DNA from: an uncultured Coriobacteriaceae bacterium
GTDB lineage: Bacteria; Actinomycetota; Coriobacteriia; Coriobacteriales; Eggerthellaceae
Length of the DNA stretch: 22,812 nt
Direction of reading: 5' to 3'
NCBI GenBank assembly: GCA_900552585.1
Contig: USAB01000024.1
Location: 1 to 22,812 of the forward strand
Below are positions 1 through 6,922 of this stretch, piece by piece. Position 1 is the first letter of the stretch. Each line of letters opens with the position of its first letter. A model generated the notes under the pieces. It was not told where the DNA came from, made no database searches, and worked only from the letters and a program-made list of their open reading frames with translations. Position numbers and translations under genes: made by a program.

Positions 1-309
1 GTGGGCATCGGCGGCGGCTTCCTCATGACGCCGCTGTTCGTGGTGCTGCTGGGCCTGTCCATGAAGCATGCATCCGGCACGTCGCTACTGGCCATTGCCA
101 TCCTGTCCATTCCGGGCGCTATCGAGCAGATCGTGATGGGCAACGTGGTGGTCTGGCTGGGACTCGCCATTGCGGCGGGCTCTATACCTGGGGCCGTGAT
201 CGGCGCGAAGCTGATCAAGCGCGTCTCCGAGCGCCATCTGCGCTTCGGGTTCGGCATCATCCTGGGCGTGGCGGCCATCGGCATGGCGCTGCGGGAAGCG
301 GGATTCTAG
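1..309 (+). CDS. TauE/SafE-family permease, C-terminal part (5' end outside window)
   Basis: The 102 visible residues are almost entirely hydrophobic and form about three membrane segments. They begin with a glycine-rich GIGGGF motif followed by P, L and F residues, and a GAVIGAKL stretch lies about 60 residues later. Both are typical of the TauE/SafE (DUF81) family, membrane proteins proposed to move sulfite, sulfonates or other small organic anions. The GTG at base 1 is probably not the real start: in full-length members (about 250 residues) this motif opens the second half of the protein, so roughly the first half would lie upstream. Half-length members of about 120 residues also exist, so a short paired version is possible. 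The substrate cannot be told from this fragment. Confidence 0.75.
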   Translation: MGIGGGFLMTPLFVVLLGLSMKHASGTSLLAIAILSIPGAIEQIVMGNVVVWLGLAIAAGSIPGAVIGAKLIKRVSERHLRFGFGIILGVAAIGMALREAGF

Positions 310-378
310 CCGGCATCTCCCGCCGGTCCGCCATCTCCTTGGCCACCCGTTGCCATGCGGGCGACACATTGCCGGCTT

Positions 379-394
379 CCATCTGAACAGATGG
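379..394. repeat. Perfect 7-bp inverted repeat upstream of the LytS-like kinase
   Basis: CCATCTG and CAGATGG face each other across a 2-base spacer. The repeat lies about 100 bases upstream of the TATAAT box of the sensor kinase gene and 70 bases after the permease stop codon. The short spacer makes it look more like a protein-binding palindrome than an RNA hairpin, but no regulator can be named. Confidence 0.35.
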
Positions 395-407
395 TTGCAA
401 ACCGTCA

Positions 408-433
408 TTGTTGCGCGGTTGGGGAAGCAACAA
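408..433. repeat. 7-bp inverted repeat (possible hairpin) after the permease gene
   Basis: TTGTTGC at 408-414 is matched by GCAACAA at 427-433 with a 12-base loop. It could be a weak terminator for the permease gene, although no T-run follows, or part of the control region of the next gene. Apart from the two repeats and the TATAAT box, I see nothing else in 310-530. Confidence 0.3.
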
Positions 434-491
434 ACGCAAGGGAATGCCTGGAGGACCACAGTAACAGCTACGAAAAATCGGCGAATGCCGC

Positions 492-497
492 TATAAT
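492..497 (+). promoter_or_regulatory. Candidate -10 box (TATAAT) for the LytS-like kinase
   Basis: A consensus TATAAT lies 33 bases before the preferred ATG at 531. No good -35 hexamer is visible 16-18 bases upstream, so the call rests on the -10 alone. A transcript from here would begin near 504. That leaves almost no leader for the upstream ATG at 513 and supports the start at 531. Confidence 0.35.
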
Positions 498-530
498 TCG
501 GTAGTTGTCCTAATGAAAGGATTCTGCCGT

Positions 531-1832
531 ATGGCAAGGAAACATAACGGATGGCAAATATCCGCAGCCGTGATTCTGTTCATCATCGCGGTCGTAGCCG
601 CCGGCTTGCTTATGTGGTGCCTGTTGGAGGGCCGTCGCAACGTGCCCCTCATCCTCATGGGTGTGGCTGTTCTGGCGTTCTCCGTGTTCGGCGCCTTCTG
701 GTACATCGCCGGGCCCGACCGCATCAAGGCGAAGAACACCAGCCGCATGCTGACGCTGGCGAACCAGATGCTGGGGGCCATGGAGGGCGAGGGCCTGACG
801 GCGAACTCCGCACAGCGGATCTGCGAGCTGCTGCTGCCGAACACACGCGGCGTTGCCGTGGCCATCACGGACCGCACCACCATTTTGGGATACGTGGGCG
901 TGTCCGAGGACGGCAACCCCAGCGGCCTGCCCATCCGCACGCTGGCCACGAAGGACACGCTGGAAGACGGCGCCACGCGCGTCATGCTGTCCGCGCAGGA
1001 GATTGGCTTCAAGGACGAGGTGAAGGCCATCCAGGCCGCCATCATCTCGCCGCTTGTCATGTCGAACAAGGTGGTGGGCACGCTGAAGTTCTATTACGCG
1101 CACCCCCACTTCATCAACGACACGGAGAAATCCATCGCAGAGGGCTTCGCCAGTATCCTGTCCACGCAGATTGCCGCCGCTGCTATGGAGCAGCAGCGCA
1201 AGCTGGCCACGTCCATGGAACTGCGCGCCCTGCAGACGCAGATCAACCCGCACTTCCTGTTCAACACGCTGAACACCATCGCGGCGTTCATCCGCATGGA
1301 CCCCGACAAGGCCCGCGTGCTGCTGCGCGAGTTCGCCACGTTCTATCGCAAGACGCTGGAGAACGAAGGCGACCTGATAGAGCTATCGAAGGAAGTGGAG
1401 CAGACGCAGCGCTACTTCACATTCGAGCTGGCACGCTTCGGTGAGGACATGCTGGAGCTTGACGTGGACATTCCGGAAGAGGCGGAGGACATCCTCATCC
1501 CTGCGTTCATGGTCCAACCTATCGTAGAGAATTCTGTGCAGCATGCGCGCCCTGCCGACCGCAAGCTGACTGTGAAGGTGCAGGCGCACCTGGAGGGCGA
1601 CGACCTTTACATCGTCGTGAGCGACAACGGCGTTGGCATGAGCGAGGAAGTGCGCCGCAACATCATGCATGCGAAGTCCGACACCGGATTGGGCATTGCC
1701 ATCCGCAATATCAAAGAGCGTGTGACCGGGTATTTCGGTCCGGACAGCTCCATGGATTTCGAAAGCACGCTGGGCAAGGGGACGGTGGTGACGCTATTCC
1801 TGAAAGACGCTGCTTCGAAGGAACGTGAATAA
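531..1832 (+). CDS. LytS-type sensor histidine kinase (GAF, His_kinase, HATPase)
   Basis: A membrane-bound sensor kinase of 433 residues that should phosphorylate the LytTR regulator encoded 70 bases downstream. It has two membrane helices (about residues 10-32 and 38-60), then a GAF-like sensory region (about 75-215). The His_kinase core follows, with the phospho-acceptor motif INPHFLFN (His at about 241), then an ATPase domain with QPIVENSVQH, DNGVGM and GLGIAIRN motifs. This is the LytS/YehU/YpdA layout, but the usual five-helix LytS sensor is replaced by two helices plus GAF. I chose ATG 531 because AAAGGA (516-521) sits nine bases before it; the in-frame ATG at 513 has no ribosome site. 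The signal is unknown. Relatives sense pyruvate, peptides or cell-envelope state. Confidence 0.9.
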   Translation: MARKHNGWQISAAVILFIIAVVAAGLLMWCLLEGRRNVPLILMGVAVLAFSVFGAFWYIAGPDRIKAKNTSRMLTLANQMLGAMEGEGLTANSAQRICELLLPNTRGVAVAITDRTTILGYVGVSEDGNPSGLPIRTLATKDTLEDGATRVMLSAQEIGFKDEVKAIQAAIISPLVMSNKVVGTLKFYYAHPHFINDTEKSIAEGFASILSTQIAAAAMEQQRKLATSMELRALQTQINPHFLFNTLNTIAAFIRMDPDKARVLLREFATFYRKTLENEGDLIELSKEVEQTQRYFTFELARFGEDMLELDVDIPEEAEDILIPAFMVQPIVENSVQHARPADRKLTVKVQAHLEGDDLYIVVSDNGVGMSEEVRRNIMHAKSDTGLGIAIRNIKERVTGYFGPDSSMDFESTLGKGTVVTLFLKDAASKERE

Positions 1833-1856
1833 TACGCGACTCCTGACATGTTGGGT

Positions 1857-1862
1857 TATAAT
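1857..1862 (+). promoter_or_regulatory. Candidate -10 box (TATAAT) between kinase and regulator genes
   Basis: A consensus TATAAT lies in the 70-base gap between kinase and regulator, about 40 bases before the regulator's ATG. No convincing -35 is visible at normal spacing. If active, it would let the regulator be expressed separately from its kinase. Confidence 0.3.
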
Positions 1863-1902
1863 CGAATGTGATTCAAATACGAGTTTTTAACAAGGAGAGT
1901 CA

Positions 1903-2619
1903 ATGCTGCCAAAAGCAATGATCGTCGACGACGAGGCTCCCGCCCGTTCGGAGCTCAAGTACCTCCTCGACGAACTGGGACAGACCGAGGTCGTGTCCGA
2001 AGCAGCAAGTGTTCGCGAAGCGGTTGAGAAGCTGAAGGAATACCCGTGCGACGTCATGTTCCTGGATGTGAACATGCCGGAGGCCACGGGCATGCAGCTG
2101 GCAGAGGCCCTGCAGCACCTGAAGTATCCGCCCGCCGTTGTCTTCGTCACGGCATACAGCGAATTCGCGCTGGATGCATTCAAAGTGCACGCCATCGACT
2201 ACCTTATCAAGCCGGTGGAGAAGGACAGCCTGGCCCAGGCCGTGGCACGCGTCCGCGAGCATATTGCGCTGCACAACCGCGCTCAGCGTGCCGAGCGCAT
2301 CCCGGTGGAAAAGGCGGGCAAGAAGATCCTGATCAACATCGATTCCATCCGCTATATCATGGCGCGCGACGACTACGCATACCTGCAGACGGACACGGAT
2401 CGCTACTTCTCCACGGTCAGCTTGGCCCAGCTGGAGAAGCGCCTGGACGGCCACGGGTTCTTCCGCGTGCATCGCGGCTATCTGGTGAATCTGGAGCACG
2501 TCAAGGAAGTGGAATCCGTTCCTGGCGGCACGCTGCTGTTGACGCTGGACGGCACGGATGACAAGATCCCCGTGTCGCGTCGCCGCGTTTCCAGCCTGAA
2601 GAAGGCGCTGCAGCTCTAG
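1903..2619 (+). CDS. LytTR-family response regulator (LytR/AlgR type)
   Basis: A cytoplasmic DNA-binding response regulator of 238 residues. The receiver domain covers about residues 3-120, with the acidic pair D9/D10, phospho-acceptor D55 in MFLDVNMP, and K103 in YLIKPVEKD. A LytTR DNA-binding domain fills about 133-236 (I-RYIMARDDYAYL, FFRVHRGYLVNLEHV and the final RR-VSSLKKAL). The start is supported by AAGGAG at 1892-1897. It follows the LytS-type kinase in the same orientation and is almost certainly its partner. LytTR regulators usually bind direct repeats upstream of genes for cell-wall turnover, transporters or peptide signalling. The targets here are not evident, although the permease at the left edge is a neighbour. 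Confidence 0.92.
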   Translation: MLPKAMIVDDEAPARSELKYLLDELGQTEVVSEAASVREAVEKLKEYPCDVMFLDVNMPEATGMQLAEALQHLKYPPAVVFVTAYSEFALDAFKVHAIDYLIKPVEKDSLAQAVARVREHIALHNRAQRAERIPVEKAGKKILINIDSIRYIMARDDYAYLQTDTDRYFSTVSLAQLEKRLDGHGFFRVHRGYLVNLEHVKEVESVPGGTLLLTLDGTDDKIPVSRRRVSSLKKALQL

Positions 2620-2657
2620 CATCCGCTGTGCGGCTGCTTACCACAAACCGAATGGGC

Positions 2658-2685
2658 GAAACCGGCTGCGAGAGCGGCCGGTTTC
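2658..2685 (+). terminator. Hairpin after the LytTR regulator
   Basis: A perfect 9-bp stem (2658-2666 with 2677-2685) and a 10-base loop lie about 40 bases after the regulator stop codon. Only TTTC falls in the stem's 3' arm and no long T-run follows, so termination may be partial. It separates the signalling pair from hypF. Confidence 0.55.
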
Positions 2686-2761
2686 TCGTAGCATGGCCTA
2701 TCAGTTCTTGCGGAGGCCGTTCGGTTCCCGACACTGTCATCTCCACTGAAGGGGAGGTCGT

Positions 2762-5221
2762 ATGCGCTCTGCATTGCTCATCGAAGTAAACGGCATCGTC
2801 CAAGGCGTGGGTTTCCGCCCGTTCGTGTACCGCCTGGCGCGCCGCTACCTGATCACTGGCTGGGTGCTGAACGCCGCGGACGGCGTGAAGATCCATGCGG
2901 AAGGCGAAGAGAACCTGCTGGACGAATTCGTGATGGAGATCCACGACCATGCGCCCGCCGCCGCGAAGGTGGAGAGCATCAAGCTCACGGAGGTGCCGCT
3001 GGAGCCGTTCGACGACTTCCGCATCGTGACATCGGACGACGCCGAGGCGGGCGAGACCACACTGGTCTCGCCCGATCTGGCCACGTGCGACGATTGCGTC
3101 CGCGAGCTGTTCGACCCGGAGAACCGCCGCTACCATTACCCGTTCATCAACTGCACGAACTGCGGTCCGCGCTTCACGATCATCGATGGGCTGCCCTACG
3201 ACCGCCCGCGCACGTCCATGGCGCCGTTCGCCATGTGCGATGACTGTGCGCGCGAATATGCCGACCCGGCGGACCGCCGTTTCCACGCACAGCCGGATGC
3301 ATGCTTTTCGTGCGGCCCGCATATCAACTGGAGCGTTTCCGGTTTCGACGACGTGGAGTGGGGCCTGACACGCGAGCAATCCGACGCCATCATCGCCCGC
3401 GCCGCGCAGTGGCTGCGCGACGGCCGCATCCTTGCCGTGAAGGGCCTGGGCGGATTCCATCTGGTGTGCGATGCCGAGAATCCGCAGGCCATTGCCGCGT
3501 TGCGCGAACGGAAGCACCGCGAGGGCAAGGCGTTCGCCTGCATGGCGGCGGACGTGGACGGCGTGCGCGGGCGCTGCCGGGTGAGTGCGGCGGAGGAGCG
3601 CCTGCTGAAGTCGCCGGCGCGTCCCATTGTGCTGTTGCGCAAGCTGCCTGGCGCGCAGTTCGCGGCAGGGCTGGCGGACCGCCTTCCGGAGTTGGGTGTC
3701 ATGCTGCCCGCCACGCCCCTGCAGCATCTGCTGGTGCGCGCGTTCGGTGGCCTGCTGGTCATGACGTCCGGCAACTTGCATGACGAGCCCATCCAGACGG
3801 ACGACGCCGCGGCGCGCAAGGCGCTGGCGAACGTGGCGGATGCGTTCGTGGGGAACGACCGCGCCATCCGCGCGCGCTACGACGACTCCGTCATGCGCGT
3901 GCTGGACATCGGCGACTCGGAGAGCGCAGCGCAACCCGGAGGCGATTCGGCGGCGCCGGAGGACGATCGGACCGTGGTGCAGTGCATCCGCCGTGCGCGC
4001 GGCCTGGCGCCGCAGCCCCTGCCGCTGCCCCAAGCCGTGCGTGCCGCCGGCGATGCAGCGCGTCCCGTGGTGTTCGCCACCGGCCCGGAGCAGAAGAGCA
4101 CGTTCTGCTTCGCTCGGCAGGAGGACGCGTTTGTGAGCCAGCATATCGGCGACTTGGAGAACGCGGCGGCATTCGATGCGTGGCTGGAGGCGAAGGGCAC
4201 GTACGAGCGCCTGTTCGACCTGAAGGCGGGCCAGCTTGCGGCAGACCGCCACCCGGAGTACCTGTCCACGAAGTGGGCCGTGCGCGAGCAGGATGAGAAC
4301 GGCACGCCGCTGCAGCAGGTGCAGCACCACCACGCGCACGTGGTATCCGCCATGGCCGAGAACGGCCTGGAGGGGCCGGTGTGTGGCATCGCGTTCGACG
4401 GCACGGGCTACGGCGAGGACGGCGCCATCTGGGGCGGCGAGGTGCTGCTGTCGAACCTGCGCACGTTCGAACGGTTCGCGAACTTCGGCTACGTGCCCAT
4501 GCCGGGCGGCGCGGCGTGCGTCAAGCATCCGCTGCGCATGGCGTACGGCATGCTGTGGCAGTTCGATCTGCTGGAGCATCCGGCGGCGGTGCAGGCGCTT
4601 CGGGAGCTGGGCCCGCAGGCCGACATATGTGGCCAGATGATCGACCGCGGCCTGAACACGCCGCTGACGTCGTCTGTCGGACGCCTGTTCGACGCCGCTT
4701 CCGCACTGCTGGGCGTATGCCCGCATCCCAGCTACGAAGGCGAAGGCGCCGTGCTGCTGGAGGCGGCCCTGGGCGAAGAGGCGGACGACGGCCCGCGTGA
4801 GGCTGCAGCGCTGGACGACGCCTCCGTTGCGCGCTACCGCATCGGCGTGCTGAAGAACACGGCCACCAGCCAGAGCACGGCGCTGGACACGTCCGTGGTG
4901 CTGCTGGATGCCGCGGGCACGTTCCGCGCGCTGCTGGACGACATGCAGGCGGGCGTGCCGGTGCCGGTCATCGCGCTGCGCTTTCACCATGCGTTCGCGG
5001 AGGTCGTGCTGCAGGCCGCGTCGCTGGTGCAGGCCGTGTACGGCATCCGCACCGTGGTGCTGGCCGGCGGCGTGTTCATGAACCGCTACCTTGTGGAGCA
5101 CGCGCTGGCTGACTTGGCCGCTGCTGGTTTCACCGTCGCCATCAACCGCGATCTGCCTCCCAACGACGGTTGCATCAGCCTGGGCCAAGCCGTGGTGGCT
5201 TCCGCTCGTTCGGGCGAGTAG
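2762..5221 (+). CDS. hypF: Carbamoyltransferase HypF, [NiFe]-hydrogenase maturation
   Basis: HypF activates carbamoyl phosphate with ATP and passes the carbamoyl group to the C-terminal cysteine of HypE, making the precursor of the cyanide ligands of the [NiFe] centre. All expected parts are visible in 819 residues. The acylphosphatase domain (about 1-90) has GIVQGVGFRP. Two zinc-finger units have cysteine pairs C109/C112, C131/C134, C159/C162 and C181/C184. A YrdC/Sua5-like domain (about 205-390) is followed by a Kae1-like carbamoyltransferase domain with the metal-binding HHHAH motif (522-526), SVGRLFDAAS (638-647) and LAGGVFMN (767-774). The length is slightly above the usual 750-770, partly through an Ala/Asp-rich linker near 387-403. 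GGGGAGG at 2751-2757 supports the start. hypC and hypD follow; hypE, hypA and hypB are not in the window. Confidence 0.97.
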   Translation: MRSALLIEVNGIVQGVGFRPFVYRLARRYLITGWVLNAADGVKIHAEGEENLLDEFVMEIHDHAPAAAKVESIKLTEVPLEPFDDFRIVTSDDAEAGETTLVSPDLATCDDCVRELFDPENRRYHYPFINCTNCGPRFTIIDGLPYDRPRTSMAPFAMCDDCAREYADPADRRFHAQPDACFSCGPHINWSVSGFDDVEWGLTREQSDAIIARAAQWLRDGRILAVKGLGGFHLVCDAENPQAIAALRERKHREGKAFACMAADVDGVRGRCRVSAAEERLLKSPARPIVLLRKLPGAQFAAGLADRLPELGVMLPATPLQHLLVRAFGGLLVMTSGNLHDEPIQTDDAAARKALANVADAFVGNDRAIRARYDDSVMRVLDIGDSESAAQPGGDSAAPEDDRTVVQCIRRARGLAPQPLPLPQAVRAAGDAARPVVFATGPEQKSTFCFARQEDAFVSQHIGDLENAAAFDAWLEAKGTYERLFDLKAGQLAADRHPEYLSTKWAVREQDENGTPLQQVQHHHAHVVSAMAENGLEGPVCGIAFDGTGYGEDGAIWGGEVLLSNLRTFERFANFGYVPMPGGAACVKHPLRMAYGMLWQFDLLEHPAAVQALRELGPQADICGQMIDRGLNTPLTSSVGRLFDAASALLGVCPHPSYEGEGAVLLEAALGEEADDGPREAAALDDASVARYRIGVLKNTATSQSTALDTSVVLLDAAGTFRALLDDMQAGVPVPVIALRFHHAFAEVVLQAASLVQAVYGIRTVVLAGGVFMNRYLVEHALADLAAAGFTVAINRDLPPNDGCISLGQAVVASARSGE

Positions 5222-5300
5222 GGCGCCTCTCGAAACCTCGCCGACTTCCTTGGGCGAACCTGCGACAATGGGGCATTGAGAGACGAATCGAAGGAGCGGC

Positions 5301-5327
5301 GGGCCGCCGGCAATCCGGTTACGGCCC
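5301..5327 (+). other. Predicted leader hairpin just before hypC
   Basis: GGGCCG (5301-5306) pairs with CGGCCC (5322-5327). Inside it, CCGG (5307-5310) pairs with CCGG (5315-5318) around a CAAT tetraloop, leaving a 3-base bulge. The element ends 9 bases before the hypC Shine-Dalgarno sequence (5337-5343). It may stabilise the mRNA, mark a processing site between hypF and hypC, or be chance in GC-rich DNA. The rest of 5222-5350 shows no clear promoter. Confidence 0.35.
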
Positions 5328-5350
5328 GGGAAACGGAAAGAGGTAACCCT

Positions 5351-5584
5351 ATGTGTTTGGCAATCCCCGGTAAGGTGGTTGAACGCGAAGAAGGCAATCT
5401 GGCAACGGTGGACATCCTGGGTGTCACGCGCGAGGTGTCGCTGGATCTGACGCCGTCCGCAAAGCCGGGCGACTACGTGCTGATTCACGCCGGCTTCGCC
5501 ATCGAGGTCGTGGACCCGGAGTATGCCCAGGAGACCATCGACTTGATCAAGGAAATGCCCGAGCTTGCGGACATTGCATCGTAG
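5351..5584 (+). CDS. hypC: Hydrogenase assembly chaperone HypC/HybG
   Basis: HypC is a small chaperone (77 residues here) that binds HypD to build the Fe(CN)2(CO) group and then delivers it to the hydrogenase large-subunit precursor. The start MCLAIPGK is the family's invariant N-terminus; Cys2 becomes essential after removal of Met1. The rest (DILGVTREVSLDL, GDYVLIHAGFAIEVVD, ending in a helix) fits the HypC beta-barrel. An upstream in-frame ATG at 5276 would add 25 residues, bury Cys2 and lack family support, so it is rejected. AAAGAGG at 5337-5343 is the ribosome site. It is followed after 10 bases by hypD. Confidence 0.97.
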   Translation: MCLAIPGKVVEREEGNLATVDILGVTREVSLDLTPSAKPGDYVLIHAGFAIEVVDPEYAQETIDLIKEMPELADIAS

Positions 5585-5594
5585 GAGCGCTTCC

Positions 5595-6680
5595 ATGGAC
5601 CTTGATCTGAAGAGCTTCCGCGATCCTGCGCTTGCGAAGGGCCTCGTGGAATCCATCCATGCGTGGGCGCCCGAGAAACCCGTGCGCCTGATGGAGGTGT
5701 GCGGCACGCATACCGTGTCCATTGCCCGCAACGGCATCCGCAACCTGATGCCCGATACGGTGGAGTTGGCAAGCGGCCCGGGCTGCCCGGTCTGCGTCAC
5801 GTCGAACAAGGACATCGACACCGTCATTGCGCTGTGCCGCATTCCCGACGTCATCATCACCACGTTCGGCGACATGACACGCGTGCCGGGCTCCACGTCC
5901 AGCCTGCTGAAGGAGCAGGCGGCCGGTCGCGATGTGCGCATCTGCTATTCGCCGCTGGACGCGCTGAACATCGCCCAGGAGAACCCCGACCGCGAAGTGG
6001 TGTTCGTGGGCGTGGGCTTCGAGACCACTACGCCGGCCGTGGCTATGGCCATCAAACGGGCGAAGGCCATGGGCCTGAAGAATTTCACGGTGTTCGTGGC
6101 GCACAAGAACATGCCCGGCGCCATCGAGGCCATCGTGTCCGACCCGAAGCTGAACGTGGGCGCGCTGATCTTGCCCGGCCATGTGAGCACCATCATCGGA
6201 GCGGAGCCGTACGAGTTCCTGGCGCAGAAGTACCATATCCCGGGCGTCATCACTGGCTTCGAGCCGAACGACATCCTGGAGGGCATCGCCATGATCCTGC
6301 GCCAGATCCACGAAGGGCGCGCGGAGATCGAGATTGCCTACAAGCGCGGCGTCATGCGCCAGGGTAACCCGGCGGCTATGGCCGTCATCAACGAGGTGTT
6401 CGATACGTGCACGGCCACGTGGCGCGGCCTAGGGGACATCCCGGGATCGGGCTACTGCATCCGCCCGGAATACGCGGAGTTTGACGCCGTGACCCGCTTC
6501 CACCCGGACGTGGAGCCCACCATCGAGCACAAGGCCTGCCGTTGCGGCGACGTGCTGCGCGCCGTCATGCGCCCGGATGAATGCCCGCTGTTCCGCACGG
6601 TCTGCACGCCCGAGAACCCGGTGGGTCCGTGCATGGTGTCGTCCGAAGGCTCGTGCGCGGCGTATTACCGCTATTACTAA
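5595..6680 (+). CDS. hypD: Hydrogenase maturation protein HypD
   Basis: HypD is the iron-sulfur scaffold that, with HypC, carries the Fe(CN)2(CO) unit during [NiFe]-hydrogenase maturation. The 361-residue protein shows the family's conserved cysteines: EVCGTHT (C36) and GPGCPVCVT (C64, C67). It also shows the FGDM-RVPGS segment, GFETTTPA, LPGHVS and a C-terminal cysteine cluster that binds a 4Fe-4S centre. The start at 5595 is preferred over 5565 because AGGAGC overlaps the hypC stop codon seven bases upstream, and family members begin near the FRDPALA segment. Translation is probably coupled to hypC. No hypE follows, as it often does elsewhere; the next genes are cydAB beyond a strong terminator. 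Confidence 0.97.
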   Translation: MDLDLKSFRDPALAKGLVESIHAWAPEKPVRLMEVCGTHTVSIARNGIRNLMPDTVELASGPGCPVCVTSNKDIDTVIALCRIPDVIITTFGDMTRVPGSTSSLLKEQAAGRDVRICYSPLDALNIAQENPDREVVFVGVGFETTTPAVAMAIKRAKAMGLKNFTVFVAHKNMPGAIEAIVSDPKLNVGALILPGHVSTIIGAEPYEFLAQKYHIPGVITGFEPNDILEGIAMILRQIHEGRAEIEIAYKRGVMRQGNPAAMAVINEVFDTCTATWRGLGDIPGSGYCIRPEYAEFDAVTRFHPDVEPTIEHKACRCGDVLRAVMRPDECPLFRTVCTPENPVGPCMVSSEGSCAAYYRYY

Positions 6681-6721
6681 CGGCTTGCCCGGGGGTATCC
6701 CGCGGCTTTCCCTGCAAGCAG

Positions 6722-6754
6722 GCAGTCCGCCCCTGCCGGGCGGGCTGCTTTTTT
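6722..6754 (+). terminator. Rho-independent terminator after hypD
   Basis: An 11-bp GC-rich stem (6722-6732 with 6738-6748, one G-T pair) with a 5-base loop is followed directly by six Ts (6749-6754). This is a textbook terminator and closes the hyp transcript before the cyd control region. Confidence 0.9.
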
Positions 6755-6809
6755 CTTCACGCCCAAAGCGACATTCCCGCGTTGGGCGTAAATTTTCTAT
6801 GCAATTCAA

Positions 6810-6834
6810 ATATGTGACCATTTTTCTCACATAT
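6810..6834. promoter_or_regulatory. Perfect inverted repeat, candidate operator for cydAB
   Basis: ATATGTGA (6810-6817) and TCACATAT (6827-6834) are exact inverted copies separated by 9 bases in an AT-rich patch between the hyp terminator and cydA. The TGTGA/TCACA half-sites resemble those of Rex and CRP/FNR-type regulators, which often control cytochrome bd. Those sites normally have a 6-base spacer, so the family is uncertain. The repeat centre lies about 50 bases before the predicted transcription start. Confidence 0.55.
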
Positions 6835-6858
6835 CCCGCCACAATTCCTCCACATCCC

Positions 6859-6867
6859 TGCTAGACT
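6859..6867 (+). promoter_or_regulatory. Candidate extended -10 promoter of cydAB
   Basis: TGCTAGACT matches an extended -10 element (TGnTAnnnT). The region 17 bases upstream lacks a good -35, which fits a promoter needing the TGn contact or an activator bound at the nearby inverted repeat. Transcription would start near 6873. The leader that follows contains a 6-bp hairpin (6880-6885 with 6890-6895) before the cydA ribosome site. Confidence 0.4.
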
Positions 6868-6922
6868 GAGACCATGGCTTGCGGCACCGGCCGCAGGCAA
6901 TGGACTTAAGGAGGGTGGGACG

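Noticed and set aside
2501..5941. A 1146-codon open frame on the minus strand, opposite hypF and hypC
   Set aside because: The + strand holds complete, motif-rich HypF and HypC in the same bases. The minus frame is Arg/His/Ala/Gln-rich with no recognisable domain and exists because GC-rich codons avoid stops on the other strand.
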